Positions 27,479-36,921 of a stretch of 41,666 nt of DNA are shown here, in pieces (the stretch's first letter is position 1; every line of letters begins with the position of its first letter). This stretch comes from Streptomyces sp. CBMA291 (GTDB taxonomy: Bacteria > Actinomycetota > Actinomycetes > Streptomycetales > Streptomycetaceae), in NCBI RefSeq assembly GCF_014596525.1, contig NZ_MSJP01000075.1:1-41666 (forward strand), given 5' to 3'. The notes beneath the pieces were generated by a model, which was given only the letters and a program-made list of their open reading frames with translations, was not told where the DNA came from and ran no database searches. The position numbers and the translations under genes are program-made.

Positions 27479-29769
27479 CCGCACCGTCGTCGCAGACCCG
27501 CGAGATACGCGAGGTGCGGCCTGGCGGAGGCGGGCAGCAGGGGCTCGGCCTCGGCGATTCTGGCCAGCGCGGCCGGGTCGTCGTCGCTCTCGTGCAGGGT
27601 CTCCGCCAGGTCCGTGAGGGCACGGGCCTGGTTGTACGCCTCCGGGGGCGCACCGGTGCGGCCCGCGAAGAAGTCCACGGCGCGCTCCAGTCGGCGGCGC
27701 GACTCCTCCAGTCGGCCCAGACCGCGCAGGGCCCTCCCCTGGTGCCGTTCGACGAGGGCGAGAGCGCGGGGAAGGTCGGCCGCGCCTTCCTCGCCGGGGC
27801 CGATCCTCCGGTAGACGGACTCCGCTTCGGCGAAGTTCGCGTACGCGGCCTCGTACGACCAGCGGTTCAGCTCCAGCAGGCCGAGCAGTTCCACGGCCGA
27901 GGCCTCGCCCCGGCGGTGTCCTGCGGCCCGCTCGTAGGTGACGGCCGCCCGCGCCGCCCGCGCGGCCTGCTCCCCTCGGCCCGTCTCGCCCAGACAGTGG
28001 GCCAGCTGGAAGTGGAGCGCCGCCGCCATCCGTTCGTCCGCGCGGCTCTCCTCGGCGCACCGGGCCGCGTCCCGGAGCGCCGGAAGGACCTCGTCCCAGT
28101 GCCCCGCCTTCAGCTGGAGCGGCCAGAGCGCGCGGGCCAGCCACAGGGCGGTGTCCGTGCGCCCCTGTTCCTCGGCGACGACGACCGCCCGTGCCACGTT
28201 GGCCACTTCGGCGGCCAGGACGGCGAGGGGGTCGGGCATCGAAGCGGGCCCCGTCCCGTACCGGGCCGGGACTTCGGTCCGCCAACTCTGCGGCAGGGCC
28301 GCGCGGGAGGCCGGAAGCACCAGCGCGAGGAGCGCTTCGAGCACCCGGTTCACCGCGTCCGCGCAGGCTTCGAGGCCGTGTTCGGCGGTGGCCGTCTCGG
28401 CCAACTGGCGTCTGATCTCGGGCCGGAAGCGATACCGCAGGTCGGGCAGCGCGTCCAGAAGTCCGACGTCGACGGCTTCGCCGAGGAGCGGGGCCGCCGC
28501 GGTCTCGTCGATGCCGGCGGCGGCCGCCGCGAGCGCGGGGCTGACGGACGGCCAGCCGCCGAGCGCGGTGAGCAGGCAGAGGCGCCGTGCCTCCGGGCCG
28601 AGCCGGAGGGCGGCGAGGTGCGCGGCGGCACGGACCGGCTGGTCCGGCGACCCGGACGGGGATGCGGTGCCGGGCGGGGAGACGGTGCCGGATGGGGACG
28701 CGGTTCCGGAAGGGGACACGGTTCCGGAAGGGGACGCGATGCCGGGCGCGGGCGCGATGCCGGGCGCGGGTGCGGTCCCGGGTGGGGACGGTGGCGGCGT
28801 GGCCCCGGCCCGCGGCATGGCGGTCCCTGCCTGTGGCATGGTCCCGGGCGCGGGTTCGGCCCTGGTCAGGAGCCGGGCCTCGGCGTGGAGGGCGAACGGG
28901 TTGCCCTGGCAGCGGTCGAGTACGCCGGGCAGTCGCGCCTTGACGCGTGCGGCGTGCTCCGGCCCGGCGACCTTCCGTACGAGCCGTTTCGCGTGCCGGT
29001 CGGTCAGCGGCGGTACGGTGACGCGCTCGGCGTCGAGGAGCAGGGGCGGCCCGGAGACGACCACCAGCAGGAGGACGTCGGGGGTGGCCGGGACGAGGCC
29101 CCTGACCTGGGCGAGGGCGGTCGTGTGGTCGATCACCACGAGCGCCTTGCGACCGGCGGTGAGCCTGCGGTAGAGCCGTTCACGGCCCGCCTCGGTGGCC
29201 GGCATCCGGTCGGGGGCGACGTCCATCTCGCGGAGCAGTCGCAGCAGGACCCCGGCGGGTCCCGGTCCGGCCTCCCCTGCGGCGGCGCGCAGATCGACGT
29301 AGAACCGGCCGTCGGGGAACCGGTCGCGTGCCTCGGCGCCGAGCCGGAGGGCGACCGAGGTGGAGCCGCTGCCCGGGGGGCCGGAGAGCAGGACGACCCG
29401 GGGCCGCCCGTCCCAGGGCCGGTCGGCCTCCCGCAGCAGGCGCTTGAGCGTCTTGTCCTGGTTGGTGAACGCCCACGGCGCCGGAGGCATCGCCCCCTCG
29501 GAGGGCCGGCCGGCCTCGTCCGGGGCGCCCGCCATCATCAGCGCCCATTCACCGGCCCGGCGCGGGTCGCCCTCCAGCAGTTCGTGGACGCGGCCCGCCA
29601 GGGCCCGGCGTTCCTCCGCGCCGGCCGGCAGCGGGGTCTCCCTCCCGAGGGTCCGTCTCACCAGGGCCCCGGCCGACAGGGAGAGGTTCTTGCCGATCTC
29701 CCCGGCGGCCCCGTTCCCCACCCCCAGCAGGAACGTGGTCAGCGCACTGAGCGCCACGACCTCCAGCAC
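27463..29769 (-). CDS. NB-ARC/TPR (STAND-like) protein with degenerate Walker A
   Basis: 768 residues from GTG 29769, which follows GGGGGAGGGG; the frame is open to 29838 but that part is Gly/Arg-rich. A short hydrophobic N-terminus (ALSALTTFLLGVG) could be a membrane or effector segment. The nucleotide site reads SGPPGSGSTS (129-138): the usual lysine is replaced by serine. Walker B-like KALVVIDHT follows, then a CQGNPFALH segment typical of the NB-ARC GxP module. A linker of six-residue PSGT repeats separates it from a C-terminal TPR superhelix. STAND proteins switch on nucleotide exchange to signal; here nucleotide binding may be weak or lost. No DNA-binding domain. Confidence 0.8.
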   Translation of the reverse strand: MLEVVALSALTTFLLGVGNGAAGEIGKNLSLSAGALVRRTLGRETPLPAGAEERRALAGRVHELLEGDPRRAGEWALMMAGAPDEAGRPSEGAMPPAPWAFTNQDKTLKRLLREADRPWDGRPRVVLLSGPPGSGSTSVALRLGAEARDRFPDGRFYVDLRAAAGEAGPGPAGVLLRLLREMDVAPDRMPATEAGRERLYRRLTAGRKALVVIDHTTALAQVRGLVPATPDVLLLVVVSGPPLLLDAERVTVPPLTDRHAKRLVRKVAGPEHAARVKARLPGVLDRCQGNPFALHAEARLLTRAEPAPGTMPQAGTAMPRAGATPPPSPPGTAPAPGIAPAPGIASPSGTVSPSGTASPSGTVSPPGTASPSGSPDQPVRAAAHLAALRLGPEARRLCLLTALGGWPSVSPALAAAAAGIDETAAAPLLGEAVDVGLLDALPDLRYRFRPEIRRQLAETATAEHGLEACADAVNRVLEALLALVLPASRAALPQSWRTEVPARYGTGPASMPDPLAVLAAEVANVARAVVVAEEQGRTDTALWLARALWPLQLKAGHWDEVLPALRDAARCAEESRADERMAAALHFQLAHCLGETGRGEQAARAARAAVTYERAAGHRRGEASAVELLGLLELNRWSYEAAYANFAEAESVYRRIGPGEEGAADLPRALALVERHQGRALRGLGRLEESRRRLERAVDFFAGRTGAPPEAYNQARALTDLAETLHESDDDPAALARIAEAEPLLPASARPHLAYLAGLRRRCGEGTA
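28665..28790 (-). repeat. Seven 18-base units in the NB-ARC gene linker
   Basis: Units start at 28665, 28683, 28701, 28719, 28737, 28755 and 28773, for example CGGTTCCGGAAGGGGACG. On the coding strand they give six-residue repeats of the type SPSGTA and APGIAP. The reading frame is unaffected by copy number. Confidence 0.9.
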
Positions 29770-29913
29770 CTCGGCCCCTCCCCCTGGTCGCAAGCCTCGC
29801 GTCCGTCGGACTGTATCGCCTCCCCCGGGGCCCGACACCGTGAAACCGGCCGGTGCGCGAGAGCGGGACCCCGCCGGGCGGGCACGGCGTGCTTCCCGCC
29901 GGAACCGGTGGTG

Positions 29914-31872
29914 TCAGCGGCCGACGGAAGGCTTCGGCCACGCGGTTCCCTCCGCCGCCGCGTCCAGGAGGTCGCCCAGGCGGAGCCAGGCGGTCGGTCC
30001 GGAGTGGGTCGCCGGGCAGTCCGCGAACCGTTCCCACGCGGCCGGGTCGGCTCCGAGTGCTTCGCGTACGACGGAGACGACCATCGGGTGCGCGGTTCCG
30101 TATCCGCCGCCCCGGGCGCGGAGCGCCGACCAGGCGGGCAGGGCGCGGACGAGTTCCGTGCCGGTCTCCGGTCTGGCCAGGACCAGTCGGGTCCACGTCT
30201 CGCGCCAGGACGGACCCCCGCCCAGGTGCCGGCGCAGGTCGGTGGTGAGGCGCAGGAGTGCCTCGCAGGGGGTGCGGTGGCGGCGGAGGACGTCCTCGAA
30301 GTCCCTGTCGGATCGGGGGGAACTCGCGGCGGAGGAGAGCAGGGCCTTTTCCACCAGGGAGTCGTCGCCCGCGTGCCGGTCCAGGTACTCCCCCAGGTGC
30401 CGTGCGGAGACGGCCGACAGGGTGCGTACGGTCAGTTCCCCGGGTGCGCCCAGCGCGGCGCGGCGGCGGTCCGCTCCGGTGGCCGGTGGCGGGTCGGCGA
30501 GGACGCGTTGAACGGTGGCGAGGATCTCCTCCGTCTGGCGTCGCTTCTCCCAGCCCGAAGAGAAGTCATGGCGGGAACCGGCCAGTTCGAGTCGGGCCTG
30601 CTTGACGATGGGACGGACCGCGGCCTTGATGTCCTCGGTGACCGTCGGAAGGTGGAGGAGCATGTCCCGCACCCAGGCCACTTCGTCCGGGCCGGTCGTC
30701 GCGTACCTGCCGGCGGGCTCCCAGTAGGGCAGGGCCCTGACGGCGGTCTCCGCGAAGCGGGTGGCCAGACCGGCGAGGGTCTCGGCCGGGGCCTTCCAGT
30801 GGACCTGCCGGTTGCCGTCCACGGCCTGGTCCGGGTTGAGGAGGTGACGCCATGTCGTGGACGCGGAATGCCGGATCCAGTCGACGGGAGCCCGGCACCC
30901 GAAGGCGAGGGCGGTCCCGCTCCTCGCGTCCATGTCGCTCTCGAACCACCCGCGGTCCTCTGCCGTCAGCGAGGACAGCTCGGCGGCGAGGTGCTCGTAT
31001 ATCCGCTCCTTCTCCGCTCCGTCCCGGCGCATCCGTGCGCCCTTGGCCAGCAGGATCCTGAAGTCGAAGCGGCCCAGGTCGGCCAGGGCCAGCTCCGTGA
31101 GGAGTCCGGTGTCGACGGCCCAGGGCAGCTCACCGAGCAACTGGTCCCGGACCACCCGCTCGGCCTCGGTGCCCTCGGCCCATTCCACGACGCTCCGGTG
31201 CCGATCCGTGTGCCGCCCGAGCACCTGGCCCCACAGGGTCTGCCACGCCTTGTGCGCCTGCCGGTAGTTCTTCCAGCTCTCCTCCCTGCCCCCGTCTTCC
31301 GGCTCGGGGAAGGTGGGAAGGGTGTCCCGAGCGGCCTCGAAGACGAGATCGTGCAAGGGCCACTGCCCGAGCACCACTTGCGCCGGGGTCGGCTCCTCCA
31401 GGAGCCGGGGGACCATGGGCGTACTGCCGAAGGCACGTACGGCGTCGGCGACCGCAGCGGCCAGTCGCTCGTCCGCGCGGGGGCCTGCGAGCCGGGCCAA
31501 CTGCCCTGGTGTGCACTGTCCGACGACCCGTTCCCGCAGTTCCGCCGTGCACGAGGGATGCCCCAGGGCGAGCGCGGCCAGTCTCAAGTCCCGGCCGTGC
31601 AGGTGCTCCTCGCCCTCGGCTGCGAGGTCGGCCGCCACCGCCGCCTCCAGCAGCCAGTCCGGCGCCTCCTCGGCGAGTGGGCCCGACAGCAGGCCCTCGC
31701 CGAGCGCGGAGCGGTCCGACCAGTCCGCGCGGTCGGAGCGGTCGGGCCCGGAAGCCGTCGACCGCAGCCGCTGGACGGCGAGTCGGACGACGGGATCGTC
31801 CGAGTCGCGCCCGGACATCGCCGTGAGGAGAAAGCCGGGCGGGAGCACGGCGTCGGAGTGGGAGCCGGTCAC
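29914..31872 (-). CDS. Large soluble protein of unknown function
   Basis: 652 residues from GTG 31872, preceded by GGAGG eight bases upstream. The sequence is almost all helix, rich in Leu, Arg, Trp and Glu, with repeated LxxLxxxL segments; it may be a HEAT/ARM-like solenoid, but no repeat is regular enough to name. Motifs of note are WRHLLNPDQAVDGNRQVHWK, DIKAAVRPIVKQARLELAG and DFSSGWEKRRQTEEI. No signal peptide, membrane span or nucleotide site. It is 144 bases upstream of the NB-ARC gene on the same strand, so the two may be transcribed together and work as one unit. I do not recognise the family. Confidence 0.75.
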   Translation of the reverse strand: MTGSHSDAVLPPGFLLTAMSGRDSDDPVVRLAVQRLRSTASGPDRSDRADWSDRSALGEGLLSGPLAEEAPDWLLEAAVAADLAAEGEEHLHGRDLRLAALALGHPSCTAELRERVVGQCTPGQLARLAGPRADERLAAAVADAVRAFGSTPMVPRLLEEPTPAQVVLGQWPLHDLVFEAARDTLPTFPEPEDGGREESWKNYRQAHKAWQTLWGQVLGRHTDRHRSVVEWAEGTEAERVVRDQLLGELPWAVDTGLLTELALADLGRFDFRILLAKGARMRRDGAEKERIYEHLAAELSSLTAEDRGWFESDMDARSGTALAFGCRAPVDWIRHSASTTWRHLLNPDQAVDGNRQVHWKAPAETLAGLATRFAETAVRALPYWEPAGRYATTGPDEVAWVRDMLLHLPTVTEDIKAAVRPIVKQARLELAGSRHDFSSGWEKRRQTEEILATVQRVLADPPPATGADRRRAALGAPGELTVRTLSAVSARHLGEYLDRHAGDDSLVEKALLSSAASSPRSDRDFEDVLRRHRTPCEALLRLTTDLRRHLGGGPSWRETWTRLVLARPETGTELVRALPAWSALRARGGGYGTAHPMVVSVVREALGADPAAWERFADCPATHSGPTAWLRLGDLLDAAAEGTAWPKPSVGR

Positions 31873-31964
31873 GGGAGGTCCTCCGTCGGGCTTGCTGGCG
31901 TGCGAGTCCACACCATGCTCGCGCACGGCACTGACATCGGGCCGGGCGGCTCGTCCTCGCGCGC

Positions 31965-32011
31965 GCTGCCGGACAAGTCGCGGCCGGACCGGCCGCTGCC
32001 GGACAAGTCGC
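31965..32011. repeat. Pair of 17-base direct repeats, 30 bases apart
   Basis: GCTGCCGGACAAGTCGC occurs at 31965-31981 and 31995-32011 in the 200-base gap between the unknown 652-residue gene and the STAS gene. The gap contains no gene; it should hold the promoter of the former. Confidence 0.8.
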
Positions 32012-32075
32012 ATCCCGCCGCCTCGCCCTGGCCCCGGGGCTCGTCCCGTCCCGTCGGCCTACCCCCCGGAGGGGC

Positions 32076-32444
32076 TCATCCCGTCGCCGAGCCCGGGTGG
32101 CCGAAGAGGTCCGCCGTGCCCGTGAGGGTGAGGAGGTGGGTGACGCGGGGGCTCGCCTTCGGGATCGTGAGGGGCGTCCGGTGGCTCAGGGCGAGGAGGC
32201 GGAGGCGGAGGAGGGTGTTGAGGCCGCTGGAGTCGCAGAAGGAGACGCCGGAGAGGTCCAGGGCCAGGGAGGCGCCGGGGGGTCCCTCGGTCAGGGTGCG
32301 GGTGAGGGCCGCTTCCAGCTCCCCGGCGGTGTCCATGTCGATCTCTCCGTCGACCCGGGCGAGGGTGCCCGCGCCGAACCGTTCCGTCCTGAGCCGCATC
32401 CGGGCGCTTCCGGAGGAACGACGAGGTGCGGGGGATGGCGTCAT
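32076..32444 (-). CDS. STAS-domain anti-sigma factor antagonist
   Basis: 122 residues from ATG 32444, placed by the strong AGGAGGAGG before it. After a short Ser/Pro/Arg-rich leader the rest is a STAS domain: LARVDGEIDMDTAGELEAAL, then LALDLSGVSFCDSSGLNTLL. The conserved Ser72/Ser73 in CDSSGL is the expected phosphorylation site; unphosphorylated protein binds an anti-sigma kinase and frees a stress sigma factor. No anti-sigma factor gene is in the window. It is divergent from a winged-helix regulator, with a GGGTAG-bearing repeat in the shared spacer. Confidence 0.9.
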   Translation of the reverse strand: MTPSPAPRRSSGSARMRLRTERFGAGTLARVDGEIDMDTAGELEAALTRTLTEGPPGASLALDLSGVSFCDSSGLNTLLRLRLLALSHRTPLTIPKASPRVTHLLTLTGTADLFGHPGSATG

Positions 32445-32525
32445 GTCCTCCTCCTGGGGCGCGGATCCTTCACATCGAGTGTCCACTTTCCTCGGATATG
32501 CGGCAATATTTACGTGAAAGCTATT

Positions 32526-32565
32526 TCGGGTAGTCGGGTAGCCCGGTAGTCGGGTAGTCGGAAAG
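32526..32565. repeat. Five 8-base units TCGGGTAG in the STAS/HTH spacer
   Basis: Units at 32526, 32534, 32542 (CCCGGTAG), 32550 and 32558 (TCGGAAAG). They lie within the 167-base divergent spacer beside an AT-rich block (32497-32526). GGGTAG is close to the GGGTAY -10 of Streptomyces SigB-type promoters; the match is to the plus strand, toward the winged-helix gene. Confidence 0.85.
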
Positions 32566-32611
32566 CCAGGCGGTCGGGCCGTCGGGGTGGTCGCCGGAGA
32601 GGAGGGCGGCA

Positions 32612-32974
32612 GTGCGCGGGAAAGACACGGGGCACTCGGGGTGGACCTTTCTCACGAGCCACGCGCGCGTGCTGCTGGCGCTCGCCCGCGACCCCGGGGT
32701 GCGGCTGCGGGACGTGGCGGAGAGCTGCGGCATCACCGAGCGCACGGTGCAGACCATCGTCGCCGACCTGGAGGAGGGCGGGTACCTCACCCGTACGCGG
32801 GCAGCCGACGGGCGCCGTAACCAGTACCTCATCGACACCGCCTCCCCCTTCCGGCACCCCGCCGAAGCCGGACACGAGATCGCCGGACTCCTCGAACTCC
32901 TCGCCTCCCGCGACGAGAAGCCGTCGCCGGACGAGCAGCCGTCCCCGAACGAGAAGCCGTCCCTGGGCGAATAG
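32612..32974 (+). CDS. Winged-helix transcriptional regulator (MarR/ArsR-like) with repeat tail
   Basis: 120 residues from GTG 32612, with GGAGAGGAGGG upstream. Residues 10-75 form a winged helix-turn-helix: SHARVLLALARDPGVRLRDV, the recognition helix region ITERTVQTIVADLEEGG, and a wing with RTRAADGRRNQYL. No metal or ligand site is evident. The C-terminal ~20 residues come from an 18-base tandem repeat that runs on in frame past the TAG stop. Such small helix-turn-helix proteins occur in many Streptomyces beside STAS or kinase genes. It probably regulates itself and the divergent STAS gene. Confidence 0.82.
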   Translation: MRGKDTGHSGWTFLTSHARVLLALARDPGVRLRDVAESCGITERTVQTIVADLEEGGYLTRTRAADGRRNQYLIDTASPFRHPAEAGHEIAGLLELLASRDEKPSPDEQPSPNEKPSLGE

Positions 32975-33055
32975 CCGTCCCGGGAGGCCGAGTCGTCCCC
33001 ATAGACCGAGTCGCCCCCGGAGAGCGAGTCGCCCCCGGAAGCGGACCCGTCCCCT
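32912..33055 (+). repeat. Eight 18-base units crossing the stop codon of the winged-helix gene
   Basis: Units begin at 32912 and repeat every 18 bases to 33055, of the form GACGAGAAGCCGTCGCCG. Unit 4 has TAG where units 1-3 have AAG or CAG; unit 6 begins TAG where others begin GAG/GAC/GAA. Without these the frame would stay open to TGA 33056-33058. Confidence 0.9.
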
Positions 33056-33079
33056 TGAGCGAGGCAACCCCGGACCGGG

Positions 33080-33116
33080 CCCGTCCTCCCGGCGTTCGGC
33101 CCCGTCCTCCCGGCGT
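33080..33116. repeat. Two exact 16-base copies, 21-base period
   Basis: CCCGTCCTCCCGGCGT at 33080-33095 and 33101-33116, ending at the stop of the DUF4239 gene. Origin and role unknown. Confidence 0.8.
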
Positions 33117-33916
33117 CAGACCGTACGCCGGTTGCCGTCCGCGTCGCAGGGGAGGTCCGCGTTCGGATGGTTCGCCGTGAAGTCGCGGTAGGCCTGGCCT
33201 TCGACCTCGGCCATCGACGTCGGCTCCACGTCGACGATGCCGCCGAACGGGCGGTCGACGTCCCGGATGATGCAGAGCGTCGTGGTCAGCAGCGCGGTGA
33301 TCACGACGAGCGTGGTGATCTGCCCCCGGTTGTTCCTGCGCGGCAGACAGATCCCGAGCGCCGTCACCGTGACGACCAGGGTGGCGAGCAGGAACCAGAA
33401 AATGGCGCTGGGAATGCTGGCGGTCGCCTGGGTGAGGCGTTCGTCGCGTTCGTCGGAGCGCTTGTTGTCGGCGGCGACCAGCATCCCGAAGACCGGCTTC
33501 CCCTCCAGGGACTTGAACACCTCCCGGAAGTCCGTCGACCACACGCTGGGGGCCTCGGAGCCGTTGCCGTCGGACATCGCGGGCCACTCCTGGGTCCGTA
33601 CGGCTCGGGCGTAGCAGACCGCGCCCGCCTGGATCCGGGCCCGCTGGGCGGCGGGCGCGTACTCGGCCGTCTCCACGAGCTGGTCGAGGGCGCGGGCCTC
33701 GCCGTGCGAGGCGACCTCCGCCTTCCCGTACGAGCCGTTGGCGGTGACCAGGACGAAGGAGAGGAGCAGCACCGTCATCGTCAGCAGGGGGCCGACCAGG
33801 TCCTTGACCGCCATGCCCGTGCCGTCGTCCTCGGTGAGCAGCAGCGGCCGCAGCCAGCGGTTCGCGGCGAGCCCCGCGAGCAGGGCCAGGGCGGCGACGA
33901 CGATGACGAGGAGCAC
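33116..33916 (-). CDS. DUF4239 (bestrophin-like) membrane protein
   Basis: 266 residues, GTG start with GGAGGTGA. Four membrane helices: about 2-18, 40-58, 171-189 and 201-217. Between the pairs is a soluble helical part with SHGEARALDQL, and after the last helix DRPFGGIVDV, the near-invariant DxPFxG motif of DUF4239. The family resembles bestrophin channels in topology but transport has not been shown. It is transcribed alone; the neighbouring ABC genes on the same strand lie upstream behind a hairpin. Confidence 0.85.
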   Translation of the reverse strand: MLLVIVVAALALLAGLAANRWLRPLLLTEDDGTGMAVKDLVGPLLTMTVLLLSFVLVTANGSYGKAEVASHGEARALDQLVETAEYAPAAQRARIQAGAVCYARAVRTQEWPAMSDGNGSEAPSVWSTDFREVFKSLEGKPVFGMLVAADNKRSDERDERLTQATASIPSAIFWFLLATLVVTVTALGICLPRRNNRGQITTLVVITALLTTTLCIIRDVDRPFGGIVDVEPTSMAEVEGQAYRDFTANHPNADLPCDADGNRRTV

Positions 33917-34013
33917 GGGCGGTCACCTCCGGGGACGGGAGAGGGGTCCCGGAGCGGGCCGGGGTACCGCGATCATGCGCCTGCCCGGGGTGCCCGCCCC
34001 TGCCGGGGAAAGG

Positions 34014-34042
34014 ACGGGTCCCCCTTTCGAGGGACCCGTTTT
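34014..34042. terminator. Bidirectional terminator between the FtsX permease and DUF4239 genes
   Basis: A 9-bp stem ACGGGTCCC/GGGACCCGT with an 8-base loop; TTTT follows on the plus strand and CCTTT on the minus. It lies 170 bases after the minus-strand permease stop. The rest of 33917-34213 shows no gene. Confidence 0.65.
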
Positions 34043-34213
34043 CCGCCAGAGGGGTGTGTGCCGCCACTCTTCCGGGCCGGAGCTTCCGCCGGAGGGGGCG
34101 CGCCGCCTCGGCCGTACGGCCCCGGGTCCCCGTACCGGCCCGGAGCCTGTACTCCCCCGGCCCCCGGCCCCGTCGCCGCCCGCTTCGGTGCCGCCCCGCC
34201 CCCTCCGTACCGT

Positions 34214-36921
34214 CTACCGCCCCGCCCCCGCCTCGATCGGGCGGATACGCAGGAGGGAGCGGGTCGGAAGGCCCGTGGCGGTGAGGGTGAGCAGGAGGGT
34301 GGCCGCGACCAGGGCGAGCGCCGTGCCCGGGGGGATGTGCGGGGCGGCTCCCGTGAGGCCCCGGGCGAGGGGGACGAGGGCCGCCCAGGCGATGGCCGCG
34401 CCGACGGCGAGGCCCGAGACGGCGACCAGGAGCGCTTCCCAGCCCATCATGCTCCGCACCTGGCGCCGGGTGGTGCCGGAGAGCCGGAGGAGGCCGATCT
34501 CGCGGCGCCGGTCGAGGACCGTCATCGCCAGGGTGTTGGCGGCGGCGACGGCGGCGAACCCGCCGAGCACGGCAGCCATGACCGTGTTGGCCCAGGCGTT
34601 GAGTTCCTGTGCGCGGTCGGCCTCGGCCGCGTATCCGGCCGCGTCGGTGACGATCGTGCCCGGGACCAGCGCGGTCAGCGCGCGGTCCGTCGCCGCCGGG
34701 TCGGCGCCGGGGGCGGTCGCGACGAGCACCTCGCTGTCGAGGTCGGCCGTCACATGTGCGGCGAGCGCGGCCCGGTCCATCACCATCTGCCCCACTCCCA
34801 GGCCCCGCGCGTAGGTGGCGACCACGGTGGGCCGGACCCGGGTGCCGTCGCCCAGCCACAGGGCGACCCGGTCCCCCGTCCGTACGCCCATCGCCCGTGC
34901 GGTCGCGGTGTCGACGGCGACGGTGTCCGCCCGTCCGAGGTCCCGCAGCGCGCCGTCGCGCACATCGAGGTCGAGCACCCGGGCCAGGCCCTCGGGGGCG
35001 CCGGAGACGCCCAGGACCGACACCGTGGACAGCTGGTCGTCCGAGCGGTGGACCGCCCCGGTGCGCAGCACCCCGGCCGCGTACTCGACCCCGGGTGTCC
35101 GGGCCGCCCGCCCTGCGGTGTCGGCGGGGAGGCCGATGCCGGTGGAGCCGATCACCCGGTCGGCGACGACGGCCTTCCCGACGTTCTCGCCGGAGGCGTG
35201 GCGGAGGGTGCTCTGGAGGAAGAGCAGGGTTCCGCAGAAGGCCGTGACCATGATGATCGGGGTGATGGCCGAGGCCAGCCTGCGGGCCTGGGCGCGGGTG
35301 TTGTCGGCGGCGAGGGAACCGGCCGCCCCGGCGGCGCCCGCCCTCAGCGGCAGTCCGAGGACGCTCGCGCAGAGCCGGGCGGGCAGCGGGCCGAGCAGCG
35401 CCACGCCGAGCAGGAAGCACATGATCACACCGAGGGCGGTGTTCGCCGCGTCCTCGCCGCCGAGCCGGCCCGCGAGCACCGCGAGGAAGCCGCCGCCCGC
35501 GAGGGCGGTGAGCCCCAGGACGATCCGGACCACCCCTGGCCTGGCCCGTTCCACCGCCGCTGCCCCGAGTGCCTGGCCGGGGCGGAGCCGTGCGGGCCGC
35601 CGGGCGGCGACCCATCCGGCCGTCAGCGCGGTCAGCGTGCAGGCCGCCACGGCGGCGGCCATCGGCAGGGCGCCGATGTCCAGGGAGACCTGGGCGGGTA
35701 CGGCGCCCCGGTCGACGAGTTCGCCGAACCACCAGCGGGCGAGCGCCAGGCCCGGCGGGATGCCCGCCGCCGCCGCGAGGGGGGCGAGGATCGCCGCCTC
35801 GGTGGCGATGGTGCGGCGGATCTGGCGGGGTGTCGCGCCGATCGCCCGCAGCAGGGCGAACTCGCGGGCGCGCTGCCCGGTGGCCAGGGTGATCGTGCCC
35901 GCGACGACGAAGACGGCGGTGAGGGCCGCGATGCCGCCGAAGGAGCCGCCGATGCCGGAGAGGACCGTCTGGCCCTCGGCGAGCGCCGGTACCTCCACGG
36001 CGCCGCGCGCGTCCCCGGTGACGACCTTGGCCCGGCCCCGTACGGCCTGCTCCACCTGCCCGGCGAGGGCGGTGGCGGAGATGCCCGTGCGGGGGGTCAC
36101 GGCGATGGCGTCGACGGTCGCGGGGTGCCCGGACAGCGTCCCCGCCACCTCGTCCGCGAACCAGGCGCCGGGGCCGTCGGGCGTGGCCGGGAGCAGTCCG
36201 GACACCACGTAACTCCCGCTGCCGCCGGGGGCGGTCAGGGAGACGCGGTCGCCCGGCGCGAGGCCCGCCGCACGGGCGGCGCCCTCGTCGAGGACGACCT
36301 CCCCTGCCCTGGGCGCGGACACCTTCGCGGTGGCGGTGGCACCCGTGCCCGTGGAGTCCGTGGCGCCGGTGACCGCGCCCCCGGCCGCCCCGGCGGGGAG
36401 CGCGGTGGACGCGAAGTTCCGGCCCGTGAGGGCGAGCGGCGGACCCGCGCCCTTCACCGCCCGCGCGGGATGCGCCGCTTGTGCGGGAGTCGCCGCCTGT
36501 ACCGGATGCGCCGCCCGTGCGGGATGCGCCGCCCGTGCAGGATTCGCTTCCCGTACGGGATGCGCCGCCTGTACGGGATTCGCTGCCTGTACGGGAAAGG
36601 CCAGGTCCGGGATGGCGGCGGCGACGCCGGGGCGGGCCGCGATCTCGGCCGCCAGGCCGGTGGCCACGCGGGCGCGCTCCGGCAGCGCGGTCTGGAACGA
36701 CTGCCGCTGCCCCTCCTCCAGGAACTCGATCCGCACATAGGGGTCGGCGGCGACGACCACGGGGGTGTCCGCGTACCGCACCGGCCGGACGTGGGCCGTG
36801 ACGCCGGTCTGGAGCAGGGTGCCGCAGGCGGTGACGATCGCCGCCGCGAAGAGCAGCGCGACGAAGCTGCCGACGAAGGACGCCGGCCGGAAGCGGACGG
36901 AGGCCCGCGCGAGCCCGTTCG

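Noticed and set aside
27190..32517. 1775-codon open frame on the plus strand across the NB-ARC, 652-residue and STAS genes
   Set aside because: It spans several real minus-strand genes and their spacers, is Gly/Arg/Gln-rich and has no ribosome site or family features.
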